NCBI GenBank assembly: GCA_017531795.1
Contig: JAFXKH010000027.1
Location: 1 to 49,615 of the forward strand
DNA: 49,615 nt
Direction of reading: 5' to 3'
Source of the DNA: Clostridia bacterium
Lineage (GTDB): Bacteria; Bacillota; Clostridia; Christensenellales; Pumilibacteraceae
Shown here piece by piece: positions 32,935 to 41,386 of the stretch (position 1 is its first letter; each line of letters starts with the position of its first letter). The notes under the pieces are model-generated. The model saw only the letters and a list, made by a program, of their open reading frames with translations. It did not search any database and was not told where the DNA came from. The translations under genes were made by a program, and so were the position numbers.

Positions 32935-33404
32935 AAAGCATTATTTTATCAGCCGTTATCCTCGTGATAACGGCTTCATATTTTTTTGGACTAAGTATAT
33001 TTTCATTTAAGTACGCTGATGAAGTATCGTTGGCATCCAAGCGATATACCTTACCTGAGCAGCTTATAAGAAGCGTAATTCTCGTAGAAAGCGGTTATGA
33101 CGAAGGGGCTGTAAGCAGGGCAGGCGCAGAAGGCTTAATGCAAATGATGCCAACGACGAGAGCGTGGATGAGCGAAATAACGGGCATAACGGCAGACAGA
33201 AGTCCAAAAAGCGAAATACTGCTTGGATCGGCGTATTTGCGATATCTGCTCGACCTGACCGGAAATCTTACCGACGCGCTGATGTCGTACAACGCGGGCT
33301 ATACAAACTTACAAAAATGGAAAGAAGGCGGAACCCCTTTCCCCGAAACGCTTACGTACGTAAAACGCGTATTTTTCGCAATGAATATATACCGCTTGCT
33401 ATGA
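32916..33404 (+). CDS. Soluble-lytic-transglycosylase-like (SLT) membrane-anchored protein
   Basis: 162 residues: an N-terminal membrane anchor (about 8-31) followed by a compact SLT/lysozyme-like domain with catalytic Glu58 in VESGYDEGAVSRAG, LMQMMP (74-79) and the SYNAG motif. It cleaves peptidoglycan glycan strands outside the membrane. The start is GTG 32916, inside the end of coaE; AAAGGA lies about 12 nt upstream. The small size and CoaE neighbour are common in clostridia. Last gene of the yqhQ/prmC-prfA-queH/coaE run. Confidence 0.88.
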   Translation: MAKNLVKSIILSAVILVITASYFFGLSIFSFKYADEVSLASKRYTLPEQLIRSVILVESGYDEGAVSRAGAEGLMQMMPTTRAWMSEITGITADRSPKSEILLGSAYLRYLLDLTGNLTDALMSYNAGYTNLQKWKEGGTPFPETLTYVKRVFFAMNIYRLL

Positions 33405-33407
33405 TGC

Positions 33408-33436
33408 TTGACCTACGCCCGAAATTTTGATATAAT
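33408..33436 (+). promoter_or_regulatory. Promoter of the WYL regulator (leaderless layout)
   Basis: TTGACC (33408-33413), 17-nt spacer, TATAAT (33431-33436), then 6 nt to the ATG at 33443. There is no SD. The expected start site coincides with the A of the ATG. Confidence 0.75.
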
Positions 33437-33442
33437 ACTATT

Positions 33443-34363
33443 ATGAATGTTTCCATTATATACGGCATTATTATAATGCTGATGAATAAAAAACTCGTAA
33501 GAAGGGAAGAAATAGCCTCACATTACGAAGTTTCTCCCCGTACTATTCAGAGATACGTTGACGAATTGATTGCAGGTGGCGTTCCTATTGAATCTGCGCC
33601 CGGCCGTCGCGGAGGGTACTATCTTCCCGACAATTATAAAGTGCCTTTCGTACTCTTCAAGCCCGAAGAACTCAGCAGATTGACGACGTGCATAGACGCG
33701 CTTTCTTCCACCTTCAACGACGGAGTAAACCGTGACGTAAAAGACAAACTCGTCGCTCTTTCCGAAGGCAAAACCGTTCCGCTCGCGCAACCGCCCGTCG
33801 TCGTAGACTCAGATGCCTGGAACGGTAGTTCGGGCGCAATGCAGAGCAAAATAGACGTTATCGGCATGGCGATTGAGAACAAACTCACGTTAAGCATAAA
33901 ATACATAGATAAAATGGGTAAGTTCTCAGACAGACTGCTTGATCCTTACACCCTTGCTTTCAAAGCGGGAGTGTGGTACGTTTACGGATGGTGTCATACC
34001 CGAAAAGAATTTCGGCTTTTCCGTCTTGCCCGAATAAAAAGTCTGGAAATAGGCGGAGAATACGTCAGCCGAAGCGGAGCGGACGTGCGTTCTGCTCTTG
34101 CCGTAAATCTTGGAGAAAACATCAGTATTCAATTGCGATTTAGCGAAGAGTGCTTACCGAGCGTAGAAGAGTGGCTGGGCGCAAGCGCAGTAAAACCGGA
34201 CGGAGAAAAATATGTCGTAAAGGCAATCGTTGGCGACGGAAAAGACCTCGTAAAAAAGATACTTTCGCTTGGAAGCGGAGTGGAAGTTCTCAGCCCGGAA
34301 TCCTTAAAAAATCAAGTAAAAGCCGAAGCAACGAAGATTTTGGACAAGTATTCGGAAAAATAA
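33443..34363 (+). CDS. HTH-WYL transcriptional regulator
   Basis: 306 residues. An N-terminal winged helix (about 4-60: IIYGIIIMLMNKKLVRREEIASHYEVSPRTIQRYVDEL; quoted in pieces this is the HTH_11 fold with recognition helix SPRTIQRY), then a WYL domain (about 140-220, with LLDPYTLAFKAGVWYVYGW and RLFRLARI) and the C-terminal WCX extension. WYL proteins bind ligands, often nucleotides or nucleic acids, and control metabolism, stress or defence genes. Starting at 33443 retains the first HTH helix, which a start at 33479 would remove; the promoter position makes the mRNA leaderless. Target unknown; the M28-like gene downstream has an operator-like repeat. Confidence 0.9.
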   Translation: MNVSIIYGIIIMLMNKKLVRREEIASHYEVSPRTIQRYVDELIAGGVPIESAPGRRGGYYLPDNYKVPFVLFKPEELSRLTTCIDALSSTFNDGVNRDVKDKLVALSEGKTVPLAQPPVVVDSDAWNGSSGAMQSKIDVIGMAIENKLTLSIKYIDKMGKFSDRLLDPYTLAFKAGVWYVYGWCHTRKEFRLFRLARIKSLEIGGEYVSRSGADVRSALAVNLGENISIQLRFSEECLPSVEEWLGASAVKPDGEKYVVKAIVGDGKDLVKKILSLGSGVEVLSPESLKNQVKAEATKILDKYSEK

Positions 34364-34416
34364 CGACAGTTTGTTAAAAATTTCACATAAAAACGAAAAA
34401 GTACCCTAAAAATAGT

Positions 34417-34445
34417 TTGAAAATCCTATCCGCTTATGATAGAAT
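34417..34445 (+). promoter_or_regulatory. Promoter of the M28-like membrane protein, with an inverted repeat across the -10
   Basis: TTGAAA (34417-34422), 17-nt spacer, TAGAAT (34440-34445). CTATCCG (34426-34432) and CGGATAG (34450-34456) form a 7-bp inverted repeat spanning the -10 and start site, a plausible operator, perhaps for the adjacent WYL regulator (inference). Confidence 0.6.
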
Positions 34446-34498
34446 AATACGGATAGCGAAATATAAGCTGAAAACCATAAAGAGAGGAATATAATATA

Positions 34499-37225
34499 AT
34501 GACGACTGAGCAGAAAGGAACGAGCGCTCCCGCGCCCTTCAAAAAGAAAGGGCTCTATTATTCATTTCTTGCAATAATAGCGGTAGTAGTTCTTGTAATC
34601 TCTTTTGTGACGTATTACTTTGTGCCTGCGTCTACTTCTACTTCGATAAATGTAGACACAGCATACGCAAATGCAAAAACGTTGGCAAGTGGCGAACGCA
34701 ATAGTTATGAAACCAATTCGATCAAGAATTCTGTAGGAACAATTAAGGGTTGGCTTAATAACGCAGGTATCAGCGAAGTAAAAGCGACGAAATATAATGA
34801 GTCCGCTACTATTACTTCCATTGACCAGAAGTTTGATACCGTCAGCGTAAGCGCTCCTTCATATACCGTACAAGATTTTGAAGCGCTTGAATTCGGACTT
34901 GACGTAGATACCGTTACTGATATGACGGGTGGTGAATACGCCGGAACGGAAGGCGTAGTTTATACGACTGACGAAATAAAGAATATTATCGTGACCATTC
35001 CCGGAAAGGGCGACGATGCGGTACTCTTTATGACGCATTACGATTCAAATCTTGGATCAGTAAACGCATCTTCAGCATCTGCCGTTACCGCAATGATAGG
35101 CGCGATTGAAACGCTCAAAGGCGGAACGTATGAAAACGATCTCGTATTCGTAATTACTTGTGGCAGACACGAATCGAGCATAGGCGCGTACGCTTTCAAA
35201 AATCAATTCGTTGGTTTTGATGACGTATATTCAAGAGTAAAAGTAGCGTTCAACTTTGACGCAATAACCGCCGACGGCGCATTGACTATTGCTCAAAGTA
35301 CGGATGGTGATTCCGACGTAATGTCGGGATATATCGCTTCATCTGCTTGCGTAAAAGCAGATACCGCAGTGACTTCGCTTTTGGAGAGCAAGGTTTCTTC
35401 CGACTTTGACGTATTCTATGATAAAGTGGATGAAGACTGGTCGATTCCCGCGCTCAACTTTATGATGGCGAGTGGCTCTTGCGATGCAGGTAGCGAACAG
35501 GACAACTTTAACGTAGTAAGCGAAAGCGCAGTCGCGCAGTACGCGTCCGCAATCGAAGGTTTGGCAAAATATTTCGGCTCGGCAAAGATTGCTAATATGA
35601 AAACGGGCGGTATTGACGGAGCAGGAGTATCTTTCCTTGGCGTAAACGTAGGAATGTCCGGAATTGCAGTATATATCCTTTCCGCGCTCTTATTACTTCT
35701 TCTTGTTGGAAACCTCGTTCTTGGAAACAAGAAAAAAGCGTTCTCAATAATAGAAACGGTGAAAGGTTTGGGCGGAGTTCTTCTTTCTCTCGCTCTTTCG
35801 CTCGGCGTATTCTTTGGCGCGTATTTCCTCGTTGGACTGCTTTCCGTAGGTTTTGGCGCGATATCAATGAATATGCTCTTCGGCGCGCATCTTATGACGC
35901 CTGCAGTACTCGTTCCCGCAATTCTCTTCGCATTAGCCGTACTGTGCGGACTTTATCCCGCAATCAAGCGTGGCTTTAGGGTAAAAGCAACCGACGTTGT
36001 TCGCGGTGGAGTAGTACTTCAGATGCTCGTAGCTATAGCGTTCGGCTTTATTTTCCCTGCCGGCTCGCTTGCTTTCCTTCTCGTTGGAGTACTTAACGGC
36101 GTAATAATGCTCCTTACCACTCTGCTTAAAGTTTCGTTCAAGAACAAGTTTGGTTTTGCGATGGATAGACTTATGCTCTATACCTTGCCTGCAATGCTTG
36201 GAACTGCTATGCTTGTTCAAACGACGATGATGATAGGTAATCTCGTAGCGACCATTTCAGTACCTTTCCTTCTTGTGGCAATATCACTTATGCTTTCCAC
36301 AATTGCGCCTTACTTCGATTATCTCAAGCCCGTGCTTTCCGACGCGTTCTACAAACTTCCCAAGCACACCATAAGAGTGATTGAAACCGTAGTAGAAGAT
36401 AAGGAAGACGAAATCAAGAAAGGCAAGTTTGAAACCGTAACTGAAACCAGACTCGTTAAGCGTAAGGTTTCTTGGACTTATCATAACTGGTTTGGCGTAA
36501 CTGCGCTTTGCGTTATTACCGCGCTTGCGCTCTTCATTGCAACGCCTATAAGCGCAATCCTTAACGTAAACAATTCCATAAACGTTATGAACACTTACGA
36601 CTTCGCAAACGTCAACATAACCGATTCTTTCTATGATAATTCACTCGTGTGCGTGGTAGACGCTACGTCTTCCAACCCCGGAAGATTTTATTGGGAAATT
36701 AAAGACGAAGCCGTATATCAGAAGATAAAGAAGGTGGAAGGCTTCGACTATTATGAGTGGACGTACGTTGAGAATTCAGAAATGTATAGAATGTCGATAG
36801 CGACGGCTAGCATGCCTAGTTATAACGAATCCCCCGGACTTTTCACTAAGGATAGCGGGGCCGAAGAAGGTTACGTAATAATCGGCGTAAATCCTTCGAA
36901 CCGCCTTAGTTCTCAGGTAAAAATGACCATTAACGGTGTGCAGGCAGGTAACGAACTTACCGTAGAAAAGGATGATGAAGTAGTTTATTCGATTGTTTTT
37001 GACGCTCCTGCTGAAAAAATCGACGTCACTCTTCCTTACGCGATTGGTGAATGTGAAGTAAAAATAAAAACTGATGCAACTCTTACTGTCAGCGGTTATG
37101 AATACGTCAAGAATCCTCAGGCTCTTAACTACGCGGGCGAACAGTTTGACAAAATCAAACAAACGCTTGAAGAAAAGGGTATCGAAGGTATTAACGTTTC
37201 GTATATCATAATAGACAATTTATAA
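34499..37225 (+). CDS. Large multi-span membrane protein with a degenerate M28 (Fxna/ERMP1-like) peptidase domain
   Basis: 908 residues: cytosolic N-terminus, one span (about 20-43), an extracytoplasmic M28-like domain (about 60-380), eight or so spans (about 390-690), and a C-terminal extracytoplasmic beta-rich domain. This is the layout of ERMP1-type proteins. The M28 signature is partly kept: HYDS (180-183), one Glu in RHES (Glu225) and NFDA (Asp254). The bridging Asp is missing (NASSAS follows the HYDS strand), the Glu-Glu pair is His-Glu, and the final zinc His is absent (CDAGSEQDN). It is probably inactive as a peptidase and may act as a binding or scaffold protein. Monocistronic. Confidence 0.75.
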   Translation: MTTEQKGTSAPAPFKKKGLYYSFLAIIAVVVLVISFVTYYFVPASTSTSINVDTAYANAKTLASGERNSYETNSIKNSVGTIKGWLNNAGISEVKATKYNESATITSIDQKFDTVSVSAPSYTVQDFEALEFGLDVDTVTDMTGGEYAGTEGVVYTTDEIKNIIVTIPGKGDDAVLFMTHYDSNLGSVNASSASAVTAMIGAIETLKGGTYENDLVFVITCGRHESSIGAYAFKNQFVGFDDVYSRVKVAFNFDAITADGALTIAQSTDGDSDVMSGYIASSACVKADTAVTSLLESKVSSDFDVFYDKVDEDWSIPALNFMMASGSCDAGSEQDNFNVVSESAVAQYASAIEGLAKYFGSAKIANMKTGGIDGAGVSFLGVNVGMSGIAVYILSALLLLLLVGNLVLGNKKKAFSIIETVKGLGGVLLSLALSLGVFFGAYFLVGLLSVGFGAISMNMLFGAHLMTPAVLVPAILFALAVLCGLYPAIKRGFRVKATDVVRGGVVLQMLVAIAFGFIFPAGSLAFLLVGVLNGVIMLLTTLLKVSFKNKFGFAMDRLMLYTLPAMLGTAMLVQTTMMIGNLVATISVPFLLVAISLMLSTIAPYFDYLKPVLSDAFYKLPKHTIRVIETVVEDKEDEIKKGKFETVTETRLVKRKVSWTYHNWFGVTALCVITALALFIATPISAILNVNNSINVMNTYDFANVNITDSFYDNSLVCVVDATSSNPGRFYWEIKDEAVYQKIKKVEGFDYYEWTYVENSEMYRMSIATASMPSYNESPGLFTKDSGAEEGYVIIGVNPSNRLSSQVKMTINGVQAGNELTVEKDDEVVYSIVFDAPAEKIDVTLPYAIGECEVKIKTDATLTVSGYEYVKNPQALNYAGEQFDKIKQTLEEKGIEGINVSYIIIDNL

Positions 37226-37252
37226 GTCGTAAAAAAGTAAATATCGAATTAA

Positions 37253-37285
37253 AAAATCAGGTTGTATTCAGACAGCCTGATTTTT
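37253..37285 (+). terminator. Terminator after the M28-like gene
   Basis: AAAATCAGGTTGT (37253-37265) pairs with ACAGCCTGATTTT (37272-37284), one G-U, 6-nt loop, T run included in the 3' arm. Confidence 0.85.
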
Positions 37286-37388
37286 ATATACGAAAAAAGG
37301 TTATTTTTATTCGAAAATAGGTGTTTAGTCGTTTTTAAGTCGAGTAATGTTAAGAACGTTAATATTTTAATATACTTCCGTCATATAC

Positions 37389-37417
37389 TTGCAAAATTAA
37401 AAAATAATTGATATAAT
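37389..37417 (+). promoter_or_regulatory. Promoter of the GH95-like gene and dapB
   Basis: TTGCAA (37389-37394), 17-nt spacer, TATAAT (37412-37417). Confidence 0.7.
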
Positions 37418-37467
37418 AAACGGGATGGGTGCTCGTTTTTATAGATGAGATATACGCGGAGGGCAAT

Positions 37468-39855
37468 ATGGTAAATATAAGAAAAAGTAAAAACGCATTG
37501 AAATTCAATAAGCCTGCGAGTTGGTGGGGATCTACTTGGAGAGAAGCATTGCCTACCGGTAACGGCGTTATCGGAGCATCAGTCTATGGTGGAACAGGTG
37601 AAGACGTGATTATGATAAATCACGGCGATTTGCGTTGGCAGGGACACGTTGGCGTAATGCAAGACGTTGCCGATAAACTTTCTTCCGTAAGAAAACGTTT
37701 GGACGAAAATAATCCTGCAATGGCGCAGAATATACTTTCTGACGCATTGATTAAGAAAAATTATCGTCCTATTCCCAGTTTCCCTCTTCCACTTTGTGAT
37801 TTTAAGGTATCTGTGCCCGTTGATAAGGGCGTAAAAGAATATTCACGTATAATCAATATGGAAAACGGCGAAGTGTCCGTCGTTTACAAAAAAGGCGCGA
37901 CGAAGTATGAGCGTTCCGTTTTCGTTTCGCGTGCGAAAAATCTCGTTTGTTATGAAATAACGAAAGCGGGCAAGGATAGTATTGACGTAAACTTCTCTCT
38001 TGACCTGCACGATAAGTTTAACGCGCGTACTCCCATATCCGTAAGCAAACTTCCCGATAACGTAAACGTGAAGTACGAAAACTTCTTTATGTATTTTTCG
38101 GCTCGCTCTGACAGTGGAGCAGATTTTGGCGTAGTTGCAAGAATAAACCACTTCGGTGGTTCACAGGTCGTTGATCCTCAGACTGGTATTACGATAAAGG
38201 GCGCGGAAAAAGTTCTCGTTCTTATCAGCCCGTTCATAGAGAGTCAGCGTGAAAAAGAGTGGAAGAGCAGAAAAACCGAACTTACGGGTATCAAACTTAC
38301 ATACGACAAACTCATTAAAGAGCACACCGCTCTTCACAACAAACTTTTCAATTCTGTCGAACTTGACTTTGATGCAGACGGCAGGGACTTGCCCGTAGAC
38401 AGAGTAATAGACGACGTCTTTACAAGCGGTGATATGCCCGTTTCGCTCTTGGAAAAACTGTGGGCGTACGGACGTTATTTGCTCATTTGCGGTAGTACGG
38501 CAGTCGGTCAACCGATACCGCCCTACGGTTTGTGGTGTGGCGATTATAAAGCGCCTGCATCTGAGATAGATGCCTCAGGCTCTCTCCAAGCGATGTATAA
38601 ACAAGTTTTTGCAGGCAATCTTTGTGACTACGTAAATTCGATTTATAACTACTATACCACCGTATACGACGATTTGAAGAAAAATGCGTCACGTTTGTAT
38701 GGCGCGCGCGGAATAATGATTCCTGCCGTCGTAGCGCACGGAACGGGTTCTCTCGGCTCAGTTGATTCGGGGGTAATTCACTTTACCGCAGGCGCAGGCT
38801 GGATATCTTCGTTCTTCTTTGATTATTATCAATACACACAGGACGAAAAATTCTTGAAGTCGAAAGCCATGCCGTTCATGAAAGACGTAGCGGTGTTCTA
38901 CGAAGAATTTTTGAAACTCAATGACGGCAAGTACGAAGCATCGCCGTCGTATAGCCCCGGAACGACTCCGGGCAATTACGCTCCCGTTATGACCGAACTC
39001 AAAGTCGCGAAAAACTCCACCGTTGACTTTGCGGTAGTGAGAGAACTGCTCCAAAATCTCATAAAAGGCAGTAAGATAACGGGACAGTACGCCTCCGACG
39101 TAAAGAAATGGGAAGATATGCTCAAAGCAATTCCTTCGTATTCTATCAACTCGGACGGTAGTGTTTCTGAATACTGTGACGAGAACTTTACGGATAACCC
39201 CAAGGCAACTTCAAACGCAATGTTCTATCCCGTATATCCCGGAACGGAAGTTCTTGCTGACTATCCCGACCTTATAAAAGCGTTCTCGGTTACTGCGCAT
39301 AAAAAACTCGATACGGCTCGTAGCAGTTTTACTTCTCAGACGCTCGCAGGATACGCAAACATATTCGCGCGGACGGGCGAGGGCGACGATGCTTATGACG
39401 TAATTACCAAAATGATACGAAGCATGAGTATGCAAAACCTTATTTTCGCTACTAATGATTGGCGCGGAATGGGAATAGGCAAGCAAGACGTATGGGCGCC
39501 CTATTCGATTGAGGCTAATCTCGGAATAACCGGCGCGGTACAGGAAATGCTCGTGCGTTCCGATTCGGACAAAATAGCCATACTTCCCGCGCTTCCGAAG
39601 ATTATTGAAAAGGGAAGCGTAAGCGGTTTTCAGACTGCGCTCGGCGTAGAAGTAGCACTCGTCTGGAATTCGCGTAAAGGCGTAGTTAATATAAAACTCA
39701 AAGCGCGCAAGGGCAAAACTATTGCGCTTCGCTTGCCCAACGGCGCGTCGTATAAAGCAGGAAAACTTGGAGAAAAATACAATCCCGAGACCTATACGAT
39801 AACCGATCTCAAACTTATTGCAAACAAGCAAGTTTCCATAGACGTAAGATTTTAA
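37468..39855 (+). CDS. GH95-like glycoside hydrolase family protein with a diverged active site
   Basis: 795 residues, no signal peptide, so cytosolic. The N-terminal domain starts with SWWGSTWREALPTGNGVIGASVYGG and DVIMINHGDLRWQG, which match the opening of GH95 proteins (EALPxGNGxxGA...LNxxxxW.G); an (alpha/alpha)6 barrel and a beta-sandwich tail follow. GH95 enzymes remove alpha-L-fucose or alpha-galactose. The block that usually reads SPSxSPE with the acid Glu is SPSYSPG here (492-498), and the usual Asn-x-Asn segment is EIDASGS, so activity or specificity is uncertain. SD GGAGGG sets the start at 37468; the longer frame from 37429 lacks support. Shares its transcript with dapB, 15 nt downstream. 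Confidence 0.7.
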   Translation: MVNIRKSKNALKFNKPASWWGSTWREALPTGNGVIGASVYGGTGEDVIMINHGDLRWQGHVGVMQDVADKLSSVRKRLDENNPAMAQNILSDALIKKNYRPIPSFPLPLCDFKVSVPVDKGVKEYSRIINMENGEVSVVYKKGATKYERSVFVSRAKNLVCYEITKAGKDSIDVNFSLDLHDKFNARTPISVSKLPDNVNVKYENFFMYFSARSDSGADFGVVARINHFGGSQVVDPQTGITIKGAEKVLVLISPFIESQREKEWKSRKTELTGIKLTYDKLIKEHTALHNKLFNSVELDFDADGRDLPVDRVIDDVFTSGDMPVSLLEKLWAYGRYLLICGSTAVGQPIPPYGLWCGDYKAPASEIDASGSLQAMYKQVFAGNLCDYVNSIYNYYTTVYDDLKKNASRLYGARGIMIPAVVAHGTGSLGSVDSGVIHFTAGAGWISSFFFDYYQYTQDEKFLKSKAMPFMKDVAVFYEEFLKLNDGKYEASPSYSPGTTPGNYAPVMTELKVAKNSTVDFAVVRELLQNLIKGSKITGQYASDVKKWEDMLKAIPSYSINSDGSVSEYCDENFTDNPKATSNAMFYPVYPGTEVLADYPDLIKAFSVTAHKKLDTARSSFTSQTLAGYANIFARTGEGDDAYDVITKMIRSMSMQNLIFATNDWRGMGIGKQDVWAPYSIEANLGITGAVQEMLVRSDSDKIAILPALPKIIEKGSVSGFQTALGVEVALVWNSRKGVVNIKLKARKGKTIALRLPNGASYKAGKLGEKYNPETYTITDLKLIANKQVSIDVRF

Positions 39856-39870
39856 TGGAGGAATTATAAA

Positions 39871-40614
39871 ATGAAACTCTTTCTCGTTGGTATCAACGGA
39901 AAAATGGGTAAAATGATATCAAGCGTTGCCGAAAGTACCGATGGCATAGAGATAGTGGGCGGTATTGACGTTGTTAAGGGCGGAGCGTACCCCGTATTTG
40001 AAAAAGCGAAAGACGTAAACGTTGACTTCGATTGTATAATCGACTTTTCCCGTCCGTCTACTTTGGACGAAGTAATTTCTCTCGCCCGCGCAAAAAAGTC
40101 CCCCGTAGTCATAGCAACGACGGGACTTACTCCCGAACAAGTGGAAAAGATAAACGACCTTGCAACCGAACTCCCTGTGTTCCGTTCCGCAAATATGAGT
40201 TTGGGCGTAAACGTGGTGGAAAGCGTACTTCCTGCGCTTGCATCTGCGCTCAAAGGCTTTGATATAGAACTTATTGAAGCACACCATAATCAAAAACTTG
40301 ACGCGCCGTCGGGTACTGCGAAACAAATGCTTGAGGCGATAGAAAAAGGTCTTGACTATAAGCCCGAATACGTTAACGGCAGAGAGGGTGATTGCAAGCG
40401 CAAACCGGGAGATATTGGCGTTCACGCTATCCGTGGCGGTAGCATAGTGGGTGAGCATACCGTAATCTTCGCAGGGGAAGACGAGATTATCGAAATTAAG
40501 CATACCGCGCTTTCTCGAAAAATCTTTGCAGTCGGCTCAATCAAGGCGGCAGGTTTCCTTATCGGCAAAACGCACGGTTTGTATAATATGACCGATTATC
40601 TCGAAAGTAAATAA
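39871..40614 (+). CDS. dapB: 4-hydroxy-tetrahydrodipicolinate reductase
   Basis: 247 residues; NAD(P)H-dependent step after DapA in lysine/diaminopimelate synthesis. Nucleotide loop GINGKMGKMI, ATTGLTPEQ, and the catalytic block EAHHNQKLDAPSGTA (136-150; His138/His139 and Lys142) are intact. Length is at the short end of normal. SD TGGAGG. It is separated from asd-dapA by 23 kb and has no riboswitch of its own; it relies on the promoter of the GH95-like gene. Confidence 0.96.
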   Translation: MKLFLVGINGKMGKMISSVAESTDGIEIVGGIDVVKGGAYPVFEKAKDVNVDFDCIIDFSRPSTLDEVISLARAKKSPVVIATTGLTPEQVEKINDLATELPVFRSANMSLGVNVVESVLPALASALKGFDIELIEAHHNQKLDAPSGTAKQMLEAIEKGLDYKPEYVNGREGDCKRKPGDIGVHAIRGGSIVGEHTVIFAGEDEIIEIKHTALSRKIFAVGSIKAAGFLIGKTHGLYNMTDYLESK

Positions 40615-40640
40615 TTAATCAATAAACTGATAACGAAAGA

Positions 40641-40673
40641 AAATTCATCGGCAAGGTCCGATGAATTTTTTAT
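40641..40673 (+). terminator. Terminator or attenuator between dapB and mntP
   Basis: AAATTCATCGG (40641-40651) pairs with CCGATGAATTT (40658-40668), 6-nt loop, T run. It ends only 20 nt before the mntP start, with no obvious promoter in between, so mntP may depend on read-through. Confidence 0.8.
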
Positions 40674-40692
40674 CCAAATATGGAGTTAATCA

Positions 40693-41307
40693 ATGCAAAT
40701 ATGGGAAATTATCTTAATAGCCTTTTCTCTCGCTATGGATGCGCTTGCCGTTTCCGTATGTAAGGGTTTGGCGGGTGGAAAACCGAGCGCGCGCGGTATG
40801 ATTTTATGCGGAGTGTGGTTCGGCGTTTTTCAGGCGATTATGCCACTCGTTGGTTTTGCCTGCGCATCAATATTTTCTTCTTATATAAAATTCATCACCC
40901 CGTGGATATCTTTTGCACTCCTCGCTTTTCTCGGCGTAAAGGCAATAATTGAGGCGATTAAGGAAAGAAAATGTCAGACTTCATGTCGGCTTGCGACATA
41001 CGGCGCGAAGGAAATGGCTCTCCTTGCCATAGCAACGTCCATTGACGCGCTTGCCGTCGGTGTTACGTTCGCTTTTAACGGCGTTTCTTTCGCTCTTACT
41101 ACGCTCAATAATATTTGGCTGTTTATTCTTCTTATCGGCGTAATCACGTTAATCGTGACTGCGTTCGGTAATTTGCTCGGCGCGCTTGTTGGCAGAAGGC
41201 TCGGGGATAAGTTTAATTTTATTACTGCTCTTCTCGGCGGAATAATACTTTGCGCGCTGGCAATAAAATTTCTTGTCACGGGAATTATCGAAATTTCAGT
41301 CGCTTAG
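40693..41307 (+). CDS. mntP: Manganese efflux pump MntP
   Basis: 204 residues, six membrane spans in two repeats. The two signature segments SLAMDALAVSV (Asp16) and ATSIDALAVGV carry the aspartates needed for Mn2+ export in E. coli MntP. SD TGGAG 9 nt before ATG. The Mn2+-sensing yybP-ykoY riboswitch that often precedes mntP does not fit in the 78-nt gap; instead there is a hairpin with a T run. Spans are continuous and the gene is intact. Confidence 0.93.
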   Translation: MQIWEIILIAFSLAMDALAVSVCKGLAGGKPSARGMILCGVWFGVFQAIMPLVGFACASIFSSYIKFITPWISFALLAFLGVKAIIEAIKERKCQTSCRLATYGAKEMALLAIATSIDALAVGVTFAFNGVSFALTTLNNIWLFILLIGVITLIVTAFGNLLGALVGRRLGDKFNFITALLGGIILCALAIKFLVTGIIEISVA

Positions 41308-41327
41308 ATATAAACAAAATGTAAAAT

Positions 41328-41378
41328 AAAAAGGACTACTGAGAAATCCTGCAAGGATTCGAGTAGTCCTTTTTTTGT
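41328..41378. terminator. Bidirectional terminator between mntP and glyQS
   Basis: AAAAAGGACTACT (41328-41340) pairs with AGTAGTCCTTTTT (41362-41374), with a nested AATCCT/AGGATT hairpin in the loop; A and T tracts on both sides serve both convergent genes. Confidence 0.9.
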
Positions 41379-41386
41379 TTTGGTTA

